Source: Pseudomonas taeanensis MS-3 (GTDB lineage Bacteria; Pseudomonadota; Gammaproteobacteria; Pseudomonadales; Pseudomonadaceae). Taken from it: DNA of 64,000 nucleotides. Positions 30,114 through 39,469 of the stretch are shown here, one piece after another (the stretch's first letter is position 1; every line of letters begins with the position of its first letter). A program made the position numbers and the translations under genes. The stretch is from positions 125,969 through 189,968 of the forward strand of contig NZ_AWSQ01000003.1 in NCBI RefSeq assembly GCF_000498575.2, given 5' to 3'. The notes under the pieces are model-generated. The model was not told where the DNA came from. It saw nothing but the letters and a program-made list of their open reading frames with translations, and did no database searches.

Positions 30114-30679
30114 AAAGCCAAAGGCGTGGCGTTAAACAGACGGATCGCCGGCCAGTATTTGACTGCTGGCACGAGCAGCTAAGCGAATAACTCCGCCCCC
30201 TTTGACTGAGCGGCGCCCCCTGCCCCGCAGACTCGACGGTTGGCACTGCAACAGTGCATAGCCGTGGTATCGCCTGTGCTTATTCGCACCAAGGTGCATC
30301 ACTCGCGCACCGCTATAGCGCCATACCCGGGCATGGCGCCCCCTCAGAGTACGCAGATCGTCAGTAAGCACGATGTGAAGGCCACGACCCGCTGAATAGC
30401 GTTCGACCTGCTCGTTCTCAGCACTAGCAGGTCGCTATGTACGTAGCCTTAGTCAGGTATACAACGCGATGGGGTTACCGGCCTGGAACTTGCTTAGCCT
30501 AAAACTCAGCACAGCCGTTCTACCCCGCAACGCCTGAGACACAGGCCATAGCGCGCTGCTTGTTCGAGCAAACGTCCGACCCTGTACTGCGGCATCCCCC
30601 CTCAAGCAGCGCTGACCCCAGCCTGCCGGCAATGGGCACTTGAGGTGCGCCGCACGACCCATAACTTTGGAGCACCACC
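30114..30679 (+). other. 566-base stretch without a recognisable gene
   Basis: Short frames occur on both strands, but none has a ribosome site, family motif or typical Pseudomonas codon use. It includes the promoter of the CBS gene. I see no repeat or RNA gene. Confidence 0.5.
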
Positions 30680-31096
30680 GTGATTGCTGCCTCTATTGCT
30701 AACTGCATGAGTAACGATTTCGCCATCATTCATCCCGAAATGCCCGTCGTAGAGGCCTCAGGCAAACTGCTAAAAAAGGCCATGCTCGGCGGCCCGGTGG
30801 TTGACCCTGAAGGCAAGCTGCTCGGCTGGATTTCTGAACAGGAGTGCCTGCAGGTCAGCATCCAGGTGGTCTATCACAATCAGCGAGTTGCGACCGTCAA
30901 AGACATCATGCGTGCCGACGTGCTGTCGGTGAAACTCGACGCCGACCCACTCAATCTGGCCCAGCAAATGCTTGGCGACAAACCCAAGAGCTATCCGGTA
31001 ATCGACAGCAACAACAAGGTCCTCGGCGTAATCACCCGCCGCCACATCCTCAACCTGCTGATCGAGCAATTGTCCACATTCAGCAAAGCCCGCTGA
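30680..31096 (+). CDS. CBS-domain pair protein
   Basis: A 138-residue protein consisting of two CBS motifs (MPVVEASGKLLKKAMLGGPVVD and VKLDADPLNLAQQMLGDKPKSYPVID). Such pairs bind adenine nucleotides and report energy or redox state. A GTG start is used behind TTGGAGC. An internal ATG at 30707 would remove nine residues. Confidence 0.85.
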   Translation: MIAASIANCMSNDFAIIHPEMPVVEASGKLLKKAMLGGPVVDPEGKLLGWISEQECLQVSIQVVYHNQRVATVKDIMRADVLSVKLDADPLNLAQQMLGDKPKSYPVIDSNNKVLGVITRRHILNLLIEQLSTFSKAR

Positions 31097-31363
31097 AACC
31101 GGCGGCCAGCCTCCTGCTGAAGGCGCTATCACACCCGTGCAGTCCCGATAAACAATCGCGAGTAAACCAGCTCAATAAGCCTGATTAATGCTTAGCAAAG
31201 GCATGAAAACTTGGTGGAGTTCGCATAACGCAACACTAGCCAGAGCCTCCTCGCATTCTTGACTAGGCTCGTTGCGTGTCCGATCGATGCAGTAAAGGAC
31301 TAGTGGCGACTGGGTCACAAGCCAAGCCGCCAACCGAAATCTCCATTAAGGATTGGAGGAAGC

Positions 31364-32983
31364 ATGCCTTATCCCATAAACAAACTTCGTGTCGCCGTTG
31401 GTACTGTCGTTCTGGCTCTATCCACCTCGGCGCTCGCCTCCCAGGAAAGTGACCTGTTCAACGAGTTCTGGAGCCCCGCCAAACCCCTGCCCTTCGAATG
31501 CCGACTCGGCATCCTGAACAGCACCCCACTCGGGCTGCCACGCTGCATGCAGGCGAGCAAGGTGATGCACCACCTGCAAATGCTGCATGACATCGCCGCC
31601 GCCAACGGGGGCACCCGGGCAGCCGGCCTGCCAGGCTATCAAGCCTCAGTGGACTATGTGAAGTCGACCCTGGAGAGCGCCGGCTATGCCGTAACGCTGC
31701 AGGCGTTCCCCTTCACCGCCTATTACCCGCAAGGCCCCGGCATTCTGCAAGCGACTGCGCCGACCCCAACCCTGTACGAGTGGGAGGTGGACTTCACCTA
31801 CCTGTCGCAGACCGACGCCGGCGACGTCACGGCTCAACTCGCCGCAGTCGATCTCCAACTCGGCCCCGACAACACCTCGACCAGCGGCTGTGAGGAGGAA
31901 GACTTCGCCAACTTCCCCTCAGGACGCATTGCCCTGATCCAGCGCGGCGCCTGCAGCTTCCAGCAAAAGGCCGAAAACGCCGCTGCGGCTGGCGCAGTGG
32001 GGGTCATCATCTTCAACCAGGGCAACAGTGACGACCGTAAGGACCTGCTTAACGCGACCTTGGGCGATAGTTACGCAGGCGGTATTCCGGTGATGTTCGC
32101 CACCTACGACAACGGCGTGACCTGGGCCAGCACCAAGGAGCAGCAGCTGCGTCTGGTAACGGACGTGGTGCGGGAGCGCACCCAGACCTTCAACCTCGTG
32201 GCAGAAACCAGACGCGGCAATCCAGACAATGTGGTGATGGTTGGCGCACACCTCGACTCGGTGTATGAAGGGGCCGGCATACAGGACAACGGCTCGGGCA
32301 GCGCGGCGATTCTGGAGATGGCCTTGCAGATGCGCAAAGCCCATCCGCGCAACAAGGTGCGTTTTGCCTGGTGGGGGGCAGAGGAATCCGGGCTGGTGGG
32401 TTCGACCTACTACGTGCAGAACCTCACCCCTGAGGAGAAAGCCAAGATCAAGGTCTACCTGAACTTCGACATGATCGCCTCTCCCAACTTCGCCTACTTC
32501 ATCTACGACGGTGATGGCTCCGAGTTCGGCCTGGAAGGCCCGCCAGGTTCGGCAGCCGTGGAAAAGCTGTTCGAGAAGTACTACGGCAAACGTGCGCTGC
32601 CTTCCGAAGGCGATGAGATCAGCTTCCGTTCCGACTACGCGCAGTTCTTCACCGATGGCATCGCCTTTGGCGGACTGTTCACCGGTGCCGAGGTGCTCAA
32701 GTCCGAGGCGCAAGCGGCCAAGTATGGCGGCCAGTTCGGTGAAGCCTTCGACCCCTGCTATCACCAGAGCTGCGATGACATCAGCAACATCGATATGCAG
32801 GCCCTGGAGATCAATGCCGATGCGGCGGCTTTTGCCACCAGCTGGTTATCCCTGTCGACCAAGATCGTCGACGACCAGATAGCCGCAGCCAAGGCCGCGC
32901 AGAGTCAACCTGGGATCATGTCCAAGTCCAAGGCCAGCTCGACCTACGACATCACCCATTGGGGCAAGCACTGGATCAAGTAA
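31364..32983 (+). CDS. Secreted M28 aminopeptidase with PA domain (PaAP-like)
   Basis: A 539-residue secreted zinc aminopeptidase with a signal peptide ending near ALAS. The PA domain (residues about 150-250, with CSFQQKAENAAAAGAVGVIIFNQ) is inserted before the M28 catalytic domain. Zinc ligands are visible in GAHLDS, QDNGSGSA, GAEESGL, NFDMIASPN and CYHQSC. It closely resembles P. aeruginosa PaAP (536 residues), a quorum-regulated leucine aminopeptidase of outer-membrane vesicles. Confidence 0.94.
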   Translation: MPYPINKLRVAVGTVVLALSTSALASQESDLFNEFWSPAKPLPFECRLGILNSTPLGLPRCMQASKVMHHLQMLHDIAAANGGTRAAGLPGYQASVDYVKSTLESAGYAVTLQAFPFTAYYPQGPGILQATAPTPTLYEWEVDFTYLSQTDAGDVTAQLAAVDLQLGPDNTSTSGCEEEDFANFPSGRIALIQRGACSFQQKAENAAAAGAVGVIIFNQGNSDDRKDLLNATLGDSYAGGIPVMFATYDNGVTWASTKEQQLRLVTDVVRERTQTFNLVAETRRGNPDNVVMVGAHLDSVYEGAGIQDNGSGSAAILEMALQMRKAHPRNKVRFAWWGAEESGLVGSTYYVQNLTPEEKAKIKVYLNFDMIASPNFAYFIYDGDGSEFGLEGPPGSAAVEKLFEKYYGKRALPSEGDEISFRSDYAQFFTDGIAFGGLFTGAEVLKSEAQAAKYGGQFGEAFDPCYHQSCDDISNIDMQALEINADAAAFATSWLSLSTKIVDDQIAAAKAAQSQPGIMSKSKASSTYDITHWGKHWIK

Positions 32984-33015
32984 GCCGTTGCTTCAACCTA
33001 TCCGCCCACTACAAC

Positions 33016-33048
33016 CGGGGCAGGCCAAAGTGCCTGCCCCGTTTTTTT
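33016..33048 (+). terminator. Terminator of the aminopeptidase gene
   Basis: A 10-bp stem CGGGGCAGGC/GCCTGCCCCG with a six-base loop and a run of seven T residues. Confidence 0.92.
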
Positions 33049-33135
33049 GGATTACAGCCACTGCGGACGGTGCTCAGCCAGGTGGACAAACCTGCCGCCA
33101 CGATCCGAGAAATCCGCATGAATTTGCGGAATTAA

Positions 33136-33708
33136 CTACCCGGATTGCTGGGTTTCGATAATGAACGGCTTCTCGACCTTCTTTTCTGGATCGAACTGCG
33201 AGCGCCCGGTATGGTTCAGGTGCCGCCCGTAAACATGGAACGACAAGGTCGTGTTGGCGGTTTCGTTCAGCACGCTGTGGATCGCCCCCGTGGGCATGGT
33301 CAGCACATCGCCCTCGGCGAGCGTCTCTTCCCTGACTTTGCGCAGCTCCGCGTAGCCGGCTTGCGTACCGTCATCGACTCGCTGCCAATGGATATTCTTC
33401 TCCCGCCCATCGACCCCGACTACCACCGCCCAGGTGCCGTGATCGTGCGCATTGACGCCACGCCCGGCCAACCAGCAGTCGGCCACCACGAACAGCGAAT
33501 GGTCGGCTTCGGCATGCAGCAAGGTCGTGCCGAAGCCCAATTGCGGATCGGCGATGTAATTAACCTCGGAACGCCAGCCCGACGCTAACGCCGCCCGCCT
33601 CGCGAGCGGCGCGACCTGAGCAAGGAGGCTTGGCTCATCCAGAGGTTGGCTCATGATTCGTCGAACATCACTGACAAAAGCCTCCAGGCCGTATTCGTCT
33701 GCTGCCAC
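33136..33708 (-). CDS. Cysteine dioxygenase-like cupin (thiol dioxygenase family)
   Basis: A 190-residue cupin. The likely iron ligands are the two His of NAHDHGTW and a third His in GAIHSV, the usual 3-His facial triad of thiol dioxygenases. It lacks the extended motifs of the Pseudomonas 3-mercaptopropionate dioxygenase, so the thiol substrate is open. The stretch 33709-34078 upstream holds no gene I can support. Confidence 0.7.
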   Translation of the reverse strand: MAADEYGLEAFVSDVRRIMSQPLDEPSLLAQVAPLARRAALASGWRSEVNYIADPQLGFGTTLLHAEADHSLFVVADCWLAGRGVNAHDHGTWAVVVGVDGREKNIHWQRVDDGTQAGYAELRKVREETLAEGDVLTMPTGAIHSVLNETANTTLSFHVYGRHLNHTGRSQFDPEKKVEKPFIIETQQSG

Positions 33709-34078
33709 CGGTATTCCTCACTGCCACACGGGTTCAGGTTGATTTGATGCCAGCAGATTACCAATGCAGCGTCTGCCCTAAGTACCTGACAGCGACACAG
33801 CCTGCATCGCTTGCCGACTTCAGCGGCGGCAAATGACTGCAACGCGTTGGCGACGAAGCATAGGCCGGCAGGACGGAGGTTCCTGGTATATAACGACTGC
33901 AGTGCAGGCCACCGACGAGTCTCCGGCAAGCCCGGCAACTGACTGCGGGACTTCATGTGGCGTGCTTGCGCTATGGATTTAGCGCAAGTGGCAGATAGAG
34001 TGACGTGCACCCTACTCCGTCTTCCGGGATCCTGCTCGCACTCAGCCGCCCACTGTCGCTCGGGCAGCCAATGCAGCG

Positions 34079-34504
34079 CTAAGGGGTGACGGGTCTGATA
34101 TCGAATCCGCTCTTGGCTTCGCTGACGATGCGAAAGTGCAGGCGCTCGCCATTGGCCACGGGCACGGCCAGTTCGCGGCGCAGGCGGCCCTTGCTGCAGA
34201 GCGTGTCGTCCTGCTCATCGAGACCGATGCCCAGCACACGGGTACCTGGCGGCACATGAAAACTGACCGACTCACCGATGCCGATACGAGCGGCCACCTG
34301 ACGATCGACCAGAACCGCGACGTAACAGCCGCCACCGAGCATGCCGATATCGCGATTCACCACGATCTCCCCGCTGCCCTCGACCGGCTGCTGGTACGCC
34401 AATAAGCGCTCGCTGGGTATCGGGGTCGATTTGCCGGCACCGGCCGGCACCGAACCACAGCCAACTAAAGCCAGTGGAAGCAAAAATGCACAGATCATTC
34501 GCAT
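34079..34504 (-). CDS. Small lipoprotein of unknown function
   Basis: A 141-residue precursor. The start at 34504 gives a lipoprotein signal ending in LVGC. The mature part has the pattern YVAVLVDRQVAARIGIGESVSFHVPPG, resembling DUF2846-type lipoproteins with a beta-sandwich. The role is unknown. Confidence 0.75.
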   Translation of the reverse strand: MRMICAFLLPLALVGCGSVPAGAGKSTPIPSERLLAYQQPVEGSGEIVVNRDIGMLGGGCYVAVLVDRQVAARIGIGESVSFHVPPGTRVLGIGLDEQDDTLCSKGRLRRELAVPVANGERLHFRIVSEAKSGFDIRPVTP

Positions 34505-34709
34505 GGAGAGCCCTCTCTGGCTGGATGATCGGACGACTAGACGCCGGTTCATTATTGTCGGCGTCGCGACCACCCTCAAGTGGACCAGTCTGGCACATGA
34601 ACCGGCATCCGTTCGACTCAGGCTCGACTGCACCAGAGCAGACGTATCTGAGCGCTCAGGAATTCAGTTGCCTTCGGCGGGCTCGCGGTGGCCGGAACCG
34701 CCGATGCAC

Positions 34710-35012
34710 TCAGGCCTGTTTGATCAATGCGCTGATACCATCGACCCGCACGCTTAGCTGTTCCTCGATACCTTGAATTTCCAGCTGGTGCAGCCGCTGC
34801 AGCTCGATCTGCTGCGCGCACAGCTTCAAGGCCGTCAACACCAGCAGCCGGTCGCCAATCAGCGTCGGCGACTGCTGCTTGGTCTCGGCCAACAGCTTCT
34901 TGAGCATCAGCGCCGAAGCGGCCAACGTCTGCTCCTGACCGGCAGGCGCCTTGATGCTGTAGTCATTGCCCAGGATTGAAATAGCAGTGACCGTTCCGCC
35001 GTCGAGACTCAT
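34710..35012 (-). CDS. zapA: Cell division protein ZapA
   Basis: A 100-residue FtsZ-ring stabiliser with an N-terminal beta region (VSILGNDYSIKAP-like) and a C-terminal helix for the dimer coiled coil. Its start overlaps the upstream zapB-like stop by four bases. In many gammaproteobacteria zapA is followed by 6S RNA and ygfA. Neither is evident in the 205 bases downstream. Confidence 0.92.
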   Translation of the reverse strand: MSLDGGTVTAISILGNDYSIKAPAGQEQTLAASALMLKKLLAETKQQSPTLIGDRLLVLTALKLCAQQIELQRLHQLEIQGIEEQLSVRVDGISALIKQA

Positions 35013-35257
35013 GCGCTGGCCTGGCTCGCATGCACTTTGCCGCCCGCAGTGGCCAGCTCGACCAGGGCCTGAATACGCGCGAGCGTCGCACCTTGCTGCT
35101 CTTCTTGCTCGAGCGCATTCAACTGCAAACTCTCGTTCTCATCCTTGACTTGTGCCAGCTCGGCACTCAATTGCTCATTCGTGCTCTGCAGCGCCTGATT
35201 CTGTCGCGCAAGCTCAGCGACGAGTTGTTCCAATTGAGTTAAAGAATTTTCCAACAT
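35009..35257 (-). CDS. ZapB-like coiled-coil protein (TIGR02449 type)
   Basis: An 82-residue, almost entirely helical protein rich in Leu, Gln and Glu heptads (NSLTQLEQLVAELARQNQAL). Proteins of this type precede zapA in Pseudomonas. It is probably a ZapA partner at the division ring. The start at 35257 is chosen because the extension upstream is not helical. Confidence 0.82.
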   Translation of the reverse strand: MLENSLTQLEQLVAELARQNQALQSTNEQLSAELAQVKDENESLQLNALEQEEQQGATLARIQALVELATAGGKVHASQASA

Positions 35258-35497
35258 TTTGATTACTCGAGCTTTTTGCGGGCGCACACAATAATGAAAA
35301 GCCCCTGGAGAAGCTAGGCGCCTGGAGGGCTGAACCCGCCGAACAGCTGCTGAGAGCCAGGAGTTGTCCACCCGCTGAGATGGAGAGAAGGGTTTCGGTT
35401 AAGCCGTGCAATACACAAAACTGCATCAGTCCGACCCGGCTGACCTGTGGAGAGTTCCGTTCATTTGGCCATGCCGCGGCTCAGGTCGAGGTTAAAC

Positions 35498-36448
35498 CTA
35501 GCGCCCACGGAAGCTCTGTCGGTAGCTGCTCGGGGAGACCGCGAAGCTGCGGCCAAAGTGATGGCGCAAGGACACGGGCGAACCGAAGCCGGCCAATTCG
35601 GCGATGCTGTCGATAGGCTGGTCGGTACTCTCCAGCAGGCGTTGACTCAGGGCCAGGCGCTCGGCCAGCAGCCAGTCGCCCACACTGGTACCGGTGAGCT
35701 GACGGAAGTGCCGGGTAAAGCTGCGCCGGCTCATCAGCACCTTGTCCGCCAGGCTGTCCAGGCTGTGCGGTTGGTCCAGATTGCCCCGCACCCAGTCGAG
35801 CAGATCGCTGAGGCGGTCGTCGCGCGCCGTAGCCGGCAACGGTTGCTCGATGAACTGGGCCTGGCCTCCCTGTCGATGGGGTGGTACCACCAAGCGCCGC
35901 GCCACCTTGTTCGCCACCTTGGCACCGCAGTGCTGGCGCAGCAGGTACAGGCAGCAATCGATGCCGGCGGCGGTACCGGCCGAGGTCAACAGGTTGTCAT
36001 CGTCGACATAAAGCACATCGGAATCCAGGCGTACGGCCGGGAAGCGCTCGGCGAACACTCTCGCCCAGGCCCAATGGGTGGTTGCCGGGCGCCCGTCGAG
36101 CAGACCGGCCTCGGCCAGCACGAACGCCCCCAGGCACAGCCCCACCAGATGAGCGCCGCGCTCATGGGCGGCGACCAGCGCATCGAGTAACGCCTGGGAC
36201 GGGTGCTGGTCCGGGTTGTGCCAGCTCGGCACGATGATCGTCTGCGCATCGAGCAGCGCCTCCAAACCCTGCTCGACGTGCAGCTCGAAGCCGGCGGTAG
36301 TGGTCAACCGGCCTGGCTCGGCCGCACACACCACCAGCTGGTAGTTGCACTCACCCGGCAAGGACTCGCCGAACACCAGGCAAGGCACGGACAGATGAAA
36401 CGGGCTGATACGGTCGAACGCGAGCACGGCAACGCGATGGGGCTGCAT
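35498..36448 (-). CDS. GlxA family regulator (DJ-1/PfpI plus AraC HTH)
   Basis: A 316-residue regulator with an N-terminal DJ-1/PfpI-like domain (VLAFDRISPFHLSVPCLVFGE, and LCLGAFVLAEAGLLDGRPATTHW) and a C-terminal pair of AraC helix-turn-helices (MSRRSFTRHFRQLTGTSVG, then IAELAGFGSPVSLRHHF). The ATG at 36448 has GGAGCC upstream. It is divergent from a cysteine hydrolase gene, which it probably controls. Confidence 0.88.
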   Translation of the reverse strand: MQPHRVAVLAFDRISPFHLSVPCLVFGESLPGECNYQLVVCAAEPGRLTTTAGFELHVEQGLEALLDAQTIIVPSWHNPDQHPSQALLDALVAAHERGAHLVGLCLGAFVLAEAGLLDGRPATTHWAWARVFAERFPAVRLDSDVLYVDDDNLLTSAGTAAGIDCCLYLLRQHCGAKVANKVARRLVVPPHRQGGQAQFIEQPLPATARDDRLSDLLDWVRGNLDQPHSLDSLADKVLMSRRSFTRHFRQLTGTSVGDWLLAERLALSQRLLESTDQPIDSIAELAGFGSPVSLRHHFGRSFAVSPSSYRQSFRGR

Positions 36449-36570
36449 GACTTGGCTCCTGGCCAAAATCTTGGCCCGATCTTAGCGCAGTTTGACTTTC
36501 GGGCCACTCACCGCATGTTCTCTTACAAGAGAACAATCGGCTGCAACACCTACCCACTTGGAGCATCGCC

Positions 36571-37197
36571 ATGAATCAACAGCCCAAACGCGCCCTGATC
36601 GTCATCGACGTGCAGAACGAATACGTCAGCGGCAACCTGCGCATCGAATACCCGAACATCGAGCTGTCCCTGGCCAACATCGCCAAGGCCATGGACGCCG
36701 CCCACGCCGCTAACATTCCGGTAGTGGTGGTGCAGCATTTCGCTGCGGCCGACTCGCCGCTGTTCGCCCGCGGCAGCCAGGCCGCCGAACTGCACCCGCT
36801 GGTAGCCGAACGGCCGCGCGACCATCTGATCCAGAAGGCCATGGCCAGCGCCTTCGTCGGCACCGACCTCGGCCAGTGGCTACGCGAGCGCGAGATCGAC
36901 ACCCTGAGTGTGGTCGGCTACATGACCCAACACTGCGACGACTCGACAGTGCGCCAGGCCCACCACGAAGGCTGGCAGGTCGAACTACTGCACGACGCCA
37001 CAGGTTCGCCGCCCTACCTCAACAGCCTGGGCTCGGCCACTGCCGAAGAAATTCATCGAGTGTTCAGCATCGTCATGCACACCGGCTTCGCCGCCGTGCT
37101 CGGCACCGATGAATGGCTGGCCGCCCTGCAAAGCGGTGAGGTGCCGCAGGCGGACAACATCTACCTGTCCAATCAACGTGCCGTCCGCGAGCGCTGA
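36571..37197 (+). CDS. Isochorismatase-like cysteine hydrolase
   Basis: A 208-residue hydrolase. The catalytic triad is visible as Asp in VIDVQN, Lys in IQKAMASAF and Cys in TQHCDDST. The family hydrolyses amides such as nicotinamide, carbamates or peroxyureidoacrylate; the substrate is undefined here. It is divergent from its probable regulator. Confidence 0.9.
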   Translation: MNQQPKRALIVIDVQNEYVSGNLRIEYPNIELSLANIAKAMDAAHAANIPVVVVQHFAAADSPLFARGSQAAELHPLVAERPRDHLIQKAMASAFVGTDLGQWLREREIDTLSVVGYMTQHCDDSTVRQAHHEGWQVELLHDATGSPPYLNSLGSATAEEIHRVFSIVMHTGFAAVLGTDEWLAALQSGEVPQADNIYLSNQRAVRER

Positions 37198-37235
37198 GGG
37201 GCCTCGGGTCTGCTCTCATGGGCGCGGCCTCAGGT

Positions 37236-37673
37236 TCAACCGCTGATGCGTTTGACCAGCCGCGCCTGCAACTCCTCCAGCTCAGCTGGCTCTGCCTGGT
37301 TCGCGGCATGGATGCCCAGACCCTGGCCGGCGAGGCGCGGAATGATGTGCATATGCAGATGGAACACCGTCTGCCCGGCTGGCGCGCCGTTGAACTGCGC
37401 CACCTGCACGCCGTCCGGCTGCAGCTCGTCGACCAGCACCTGGGTCAGTCGCTGGGTCACGCGCATCAGTTTGCACAGGGCGTCCGCATCGATCTCCAGC
37501 AGGTTGCGCGCCGCCGCGCGCTTGGGGATCACCAGAGTATGGCCGAAGGCCTGCGGAAACAGGTCGAGGAAGGCCAGCACATCGTCGTCCTCGTACAGCT
37601 TGTAGCAAGGGGCCTCGCCGCGAATGATCTGGGCGAAGATGTTCTGCGGGTCGTATTCGCCATGCAGGCTCAT
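37236..37673 (-). CDS. HIT family hydrolase
   Basis: A 145-residue nucleotide hydrolase/transferase. The histidine triad is FHLHMHIIPR. The start at 37673 is preferred because AAAGGA lies just upstream. It probably acts on dinucleoside polyphosphates or nucleoside phosphoramidates. Confidence 0.92.
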   Translation of the reverse strand: MSLHGEYDPQNIFAQIIRGEAPCYKLYEDDDVLAFLDLFPQAFGHTLVIPKRAAARNLLEIDADALCKLMRVTQRLTQVLVDELQPDGVQVAQFNGAPAGQTVFHLHMHIIPRLAGQGLGIHAANQAEPAELEELQARLVKRISG

Positions 37674-38008
37674 CGGATTGTCCTTTACCAGTGGAAGATG
37701 GGCGCACCATACCCGCTTGCGCTCGTCCAGAAAACGCCTGGCAGCGCTGCACATGATCGGCCAGTTGATCCTTCGGAATGCCCCGCTCATTTTGGATGCG
37801 CAACCTGACATGAGCTGTGAGCGGGTGCTGATCACACGTGTTCTCTCATAGCAGACTCACGCCGAATGCCTATCTCTCGCATCCCGCGGCGGTACAGGGC
37901 TGAGCATGCCTGAGCGCAATCGGTCCCCAGCCTGGAACTCGAAGGTGCACAGAGCAACTGCTGCGAGTATCGTCTGCACACCGCCGTTATCCAGGACCCC
38001 GCTACCCG

Positions 38009-38581
38009 ATGCACACTCCCCTGATCAAGGCCGCCCTCCTCTGCGCCGCGGCCCTGTGTTCGGCCACCACGCAGGCCAAGGTCGAGGTCGAAGCCGCCCA
38101 ACACAAGACTCTCGGCGCGGTACTGGCTGCCAAGATTTCCGAGGACATCGCCCCCGGAGACTACGAAGCCCTGCTCAAAGGCCTGCGTGCCAACCCCGGA
38201 AAATTCGCCCGCAAGATCGTGTTGCTGGACAACATTGGCGGCAGCGCCCCGGAGGCCATGCGCATGGGCCGCCTGCTGCGCGAAACGGGCTTCGACGCCC
38301 TGGTGCCGTCTTCCGGCATCTGCCAGGGCAGCTGTATCTACCTGCTGGCCGCCGGCCACAAGAAGACCGTACGTGGCTATGTCGGCCTGCACCGCCCGCC
38401 CTTCCCCAGCGGCGACTCGGCCCGGGCGCAAGCCGCCCACCAGGGCCAGCGCTACAGCCCGACCGCCTACTTCCGCGAAATGAACATCCCCAACCGCTTG
38501 GCCGAAGAAATGCAGCGCATTGCACCGCACAATATGCGCGTGCTCTCGTCCCAGGAGCTGGCCGGCTACGGGCTGAACTAA
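38009..38581 (+). CDS. Periplasmic ClpP/crotonase-fold protein (COG3904-like)
   Basis: A 190-residue protein with a signal peptide ending near TTQAK. The core has LLDNIGGSAPEAMRMGRLLRE followed by GICQGSCIYLLAAG, the layout of ClpP-like serine peptidases. The Ser of GSC is the best nucleophile candidate. Its stop abuts the truncated transposase, but the C-terminus looks natural. Function unknown. Confidence 0.78.
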   Translation: MHTPLIKAALLCAAALCSATTQAKVEVEAAQHKTLGAVLAAKISEDIAPGDYEALLKGLRANPGKFARKIVLLDNIGGSAPEAMRMGRLLRETGFDALVPSSGICQGSCIYLLAAGHKKTVRGYVGLHRPPFPSGDSARAQAAHQGQRYSPTAYFREMNIPNRLAEEMQRIAPHNMRVLSSQELAGYGLN

Positions 38582-39198
38582 CCCGGCTCGCTTTCAGCCA
38601 GCCTGGACTGCCATAGGCGCTTCGGAAGTGTTTCCGTCAGGGCCTCCTCATCGAGTGCCTCAAGGTACTCACGCACGGCGCAAGTGCTCAGGGACGGATC
38701 GCTCCAGTTAACTTGTTCAGCATCCGGTAAGCCGCGCTGTCGGCTCGCATCCGCTTTGATGATGCTGGCGTCCACAGCAAAGCCTGCGCCTTTGACAAGG
38801 CCGGCGTCCATGCGACGACGCAGCACTTCATTGAACAACCAGCGGAACAGGTCATTGTCCCGATAACGGCCGTGACGATTTTTGGAGAACGTTGAGTGAT
38901 TGGGTACTTCATCTTCAAGACTCAACCGGCAGAACCAGCGATACGCCAGGTTCAAATGGGCCTCTTCGCACAACCGCCGCTCTGTACGAATGCCGTAGCA
39001 ATAGCCCACGACCAGCATGCGGATCATCAGTTCAGGATCGATCGACGAACGCCCAATCGGGCTATAGAAATCGGCGAGGTAATGGCGCAGATCGAGACAC
39101 TGATCAATGTTGCGTAGAAGGTGATTGGCTGGGATGTGATCTTCAAGGTTGAACGAGTAAAACAGTCGCTCCTGCCAACTCGATAACTGTCCCATCAT
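38578..39198 (-). pseudogene. Truncated IS1182-family transposase
   Basis: Only the first 206 residues of a transposase of about 450 remain, beginning MMGQLSSWQERLF. The IS1182-type sequence VPNHSTFSKNRHGR and the first catalytic Asp region (FAVDASIIKADASRQRG) are present. After TETLPKRL the sequence departs from the family and stops, so the DDE domain is lost. It marks the left border of the accessory island. No matching right end was found. Confidence 0.85.
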
Positions 39199-39416
39199 GC
39201 TGTGAGATCCCCTCCGTCCAATGAAGAGTTTTTGCCGCAGGCCAGACAGGGTATCTACTTTTTCAACAGATTCGGCCAAACGCAGAAGTTGGTGGGCAAG
39301 AAAGCGTCGTCCACACTCCATAGCTCTAAAGTTTGCGCATGGTGAAAAACCGCGGAGCATTTTGCAGCAGCGGCAACCCAGGCTATTTCGCTAGATGAAG
39401 AGCAAGCCTTTATCGC

Positions 39417-39461
39417 AGCGCTCCCCAGAAGGTTGAATTGAACCCTACAGGGGAGCGCAAA
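39417..39461. repeat. Long hairpin beside the periplasmic cupin gene
   Basis: Outer arms GCGCTCCCC/GGGGAGCGC (9 bp perfect) enclose a second stem AGGGTT/AACCTT (read on the minus strand). It lies just downstream of the cupin stop. With no T run it may be an mRNA stabiliser or an insertion-sequence relic. The stretch 39199-39416 is otherwise without a gene. Confidence 0.6.
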
Positions 39462-39469
39462 TGCTGTGC

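Noticed and set aside
34505..34709. 6S RNA after zapA
   Set aside because: The position is right, but I could not find the conserved central-bubble sequences or a convincing closing stem.
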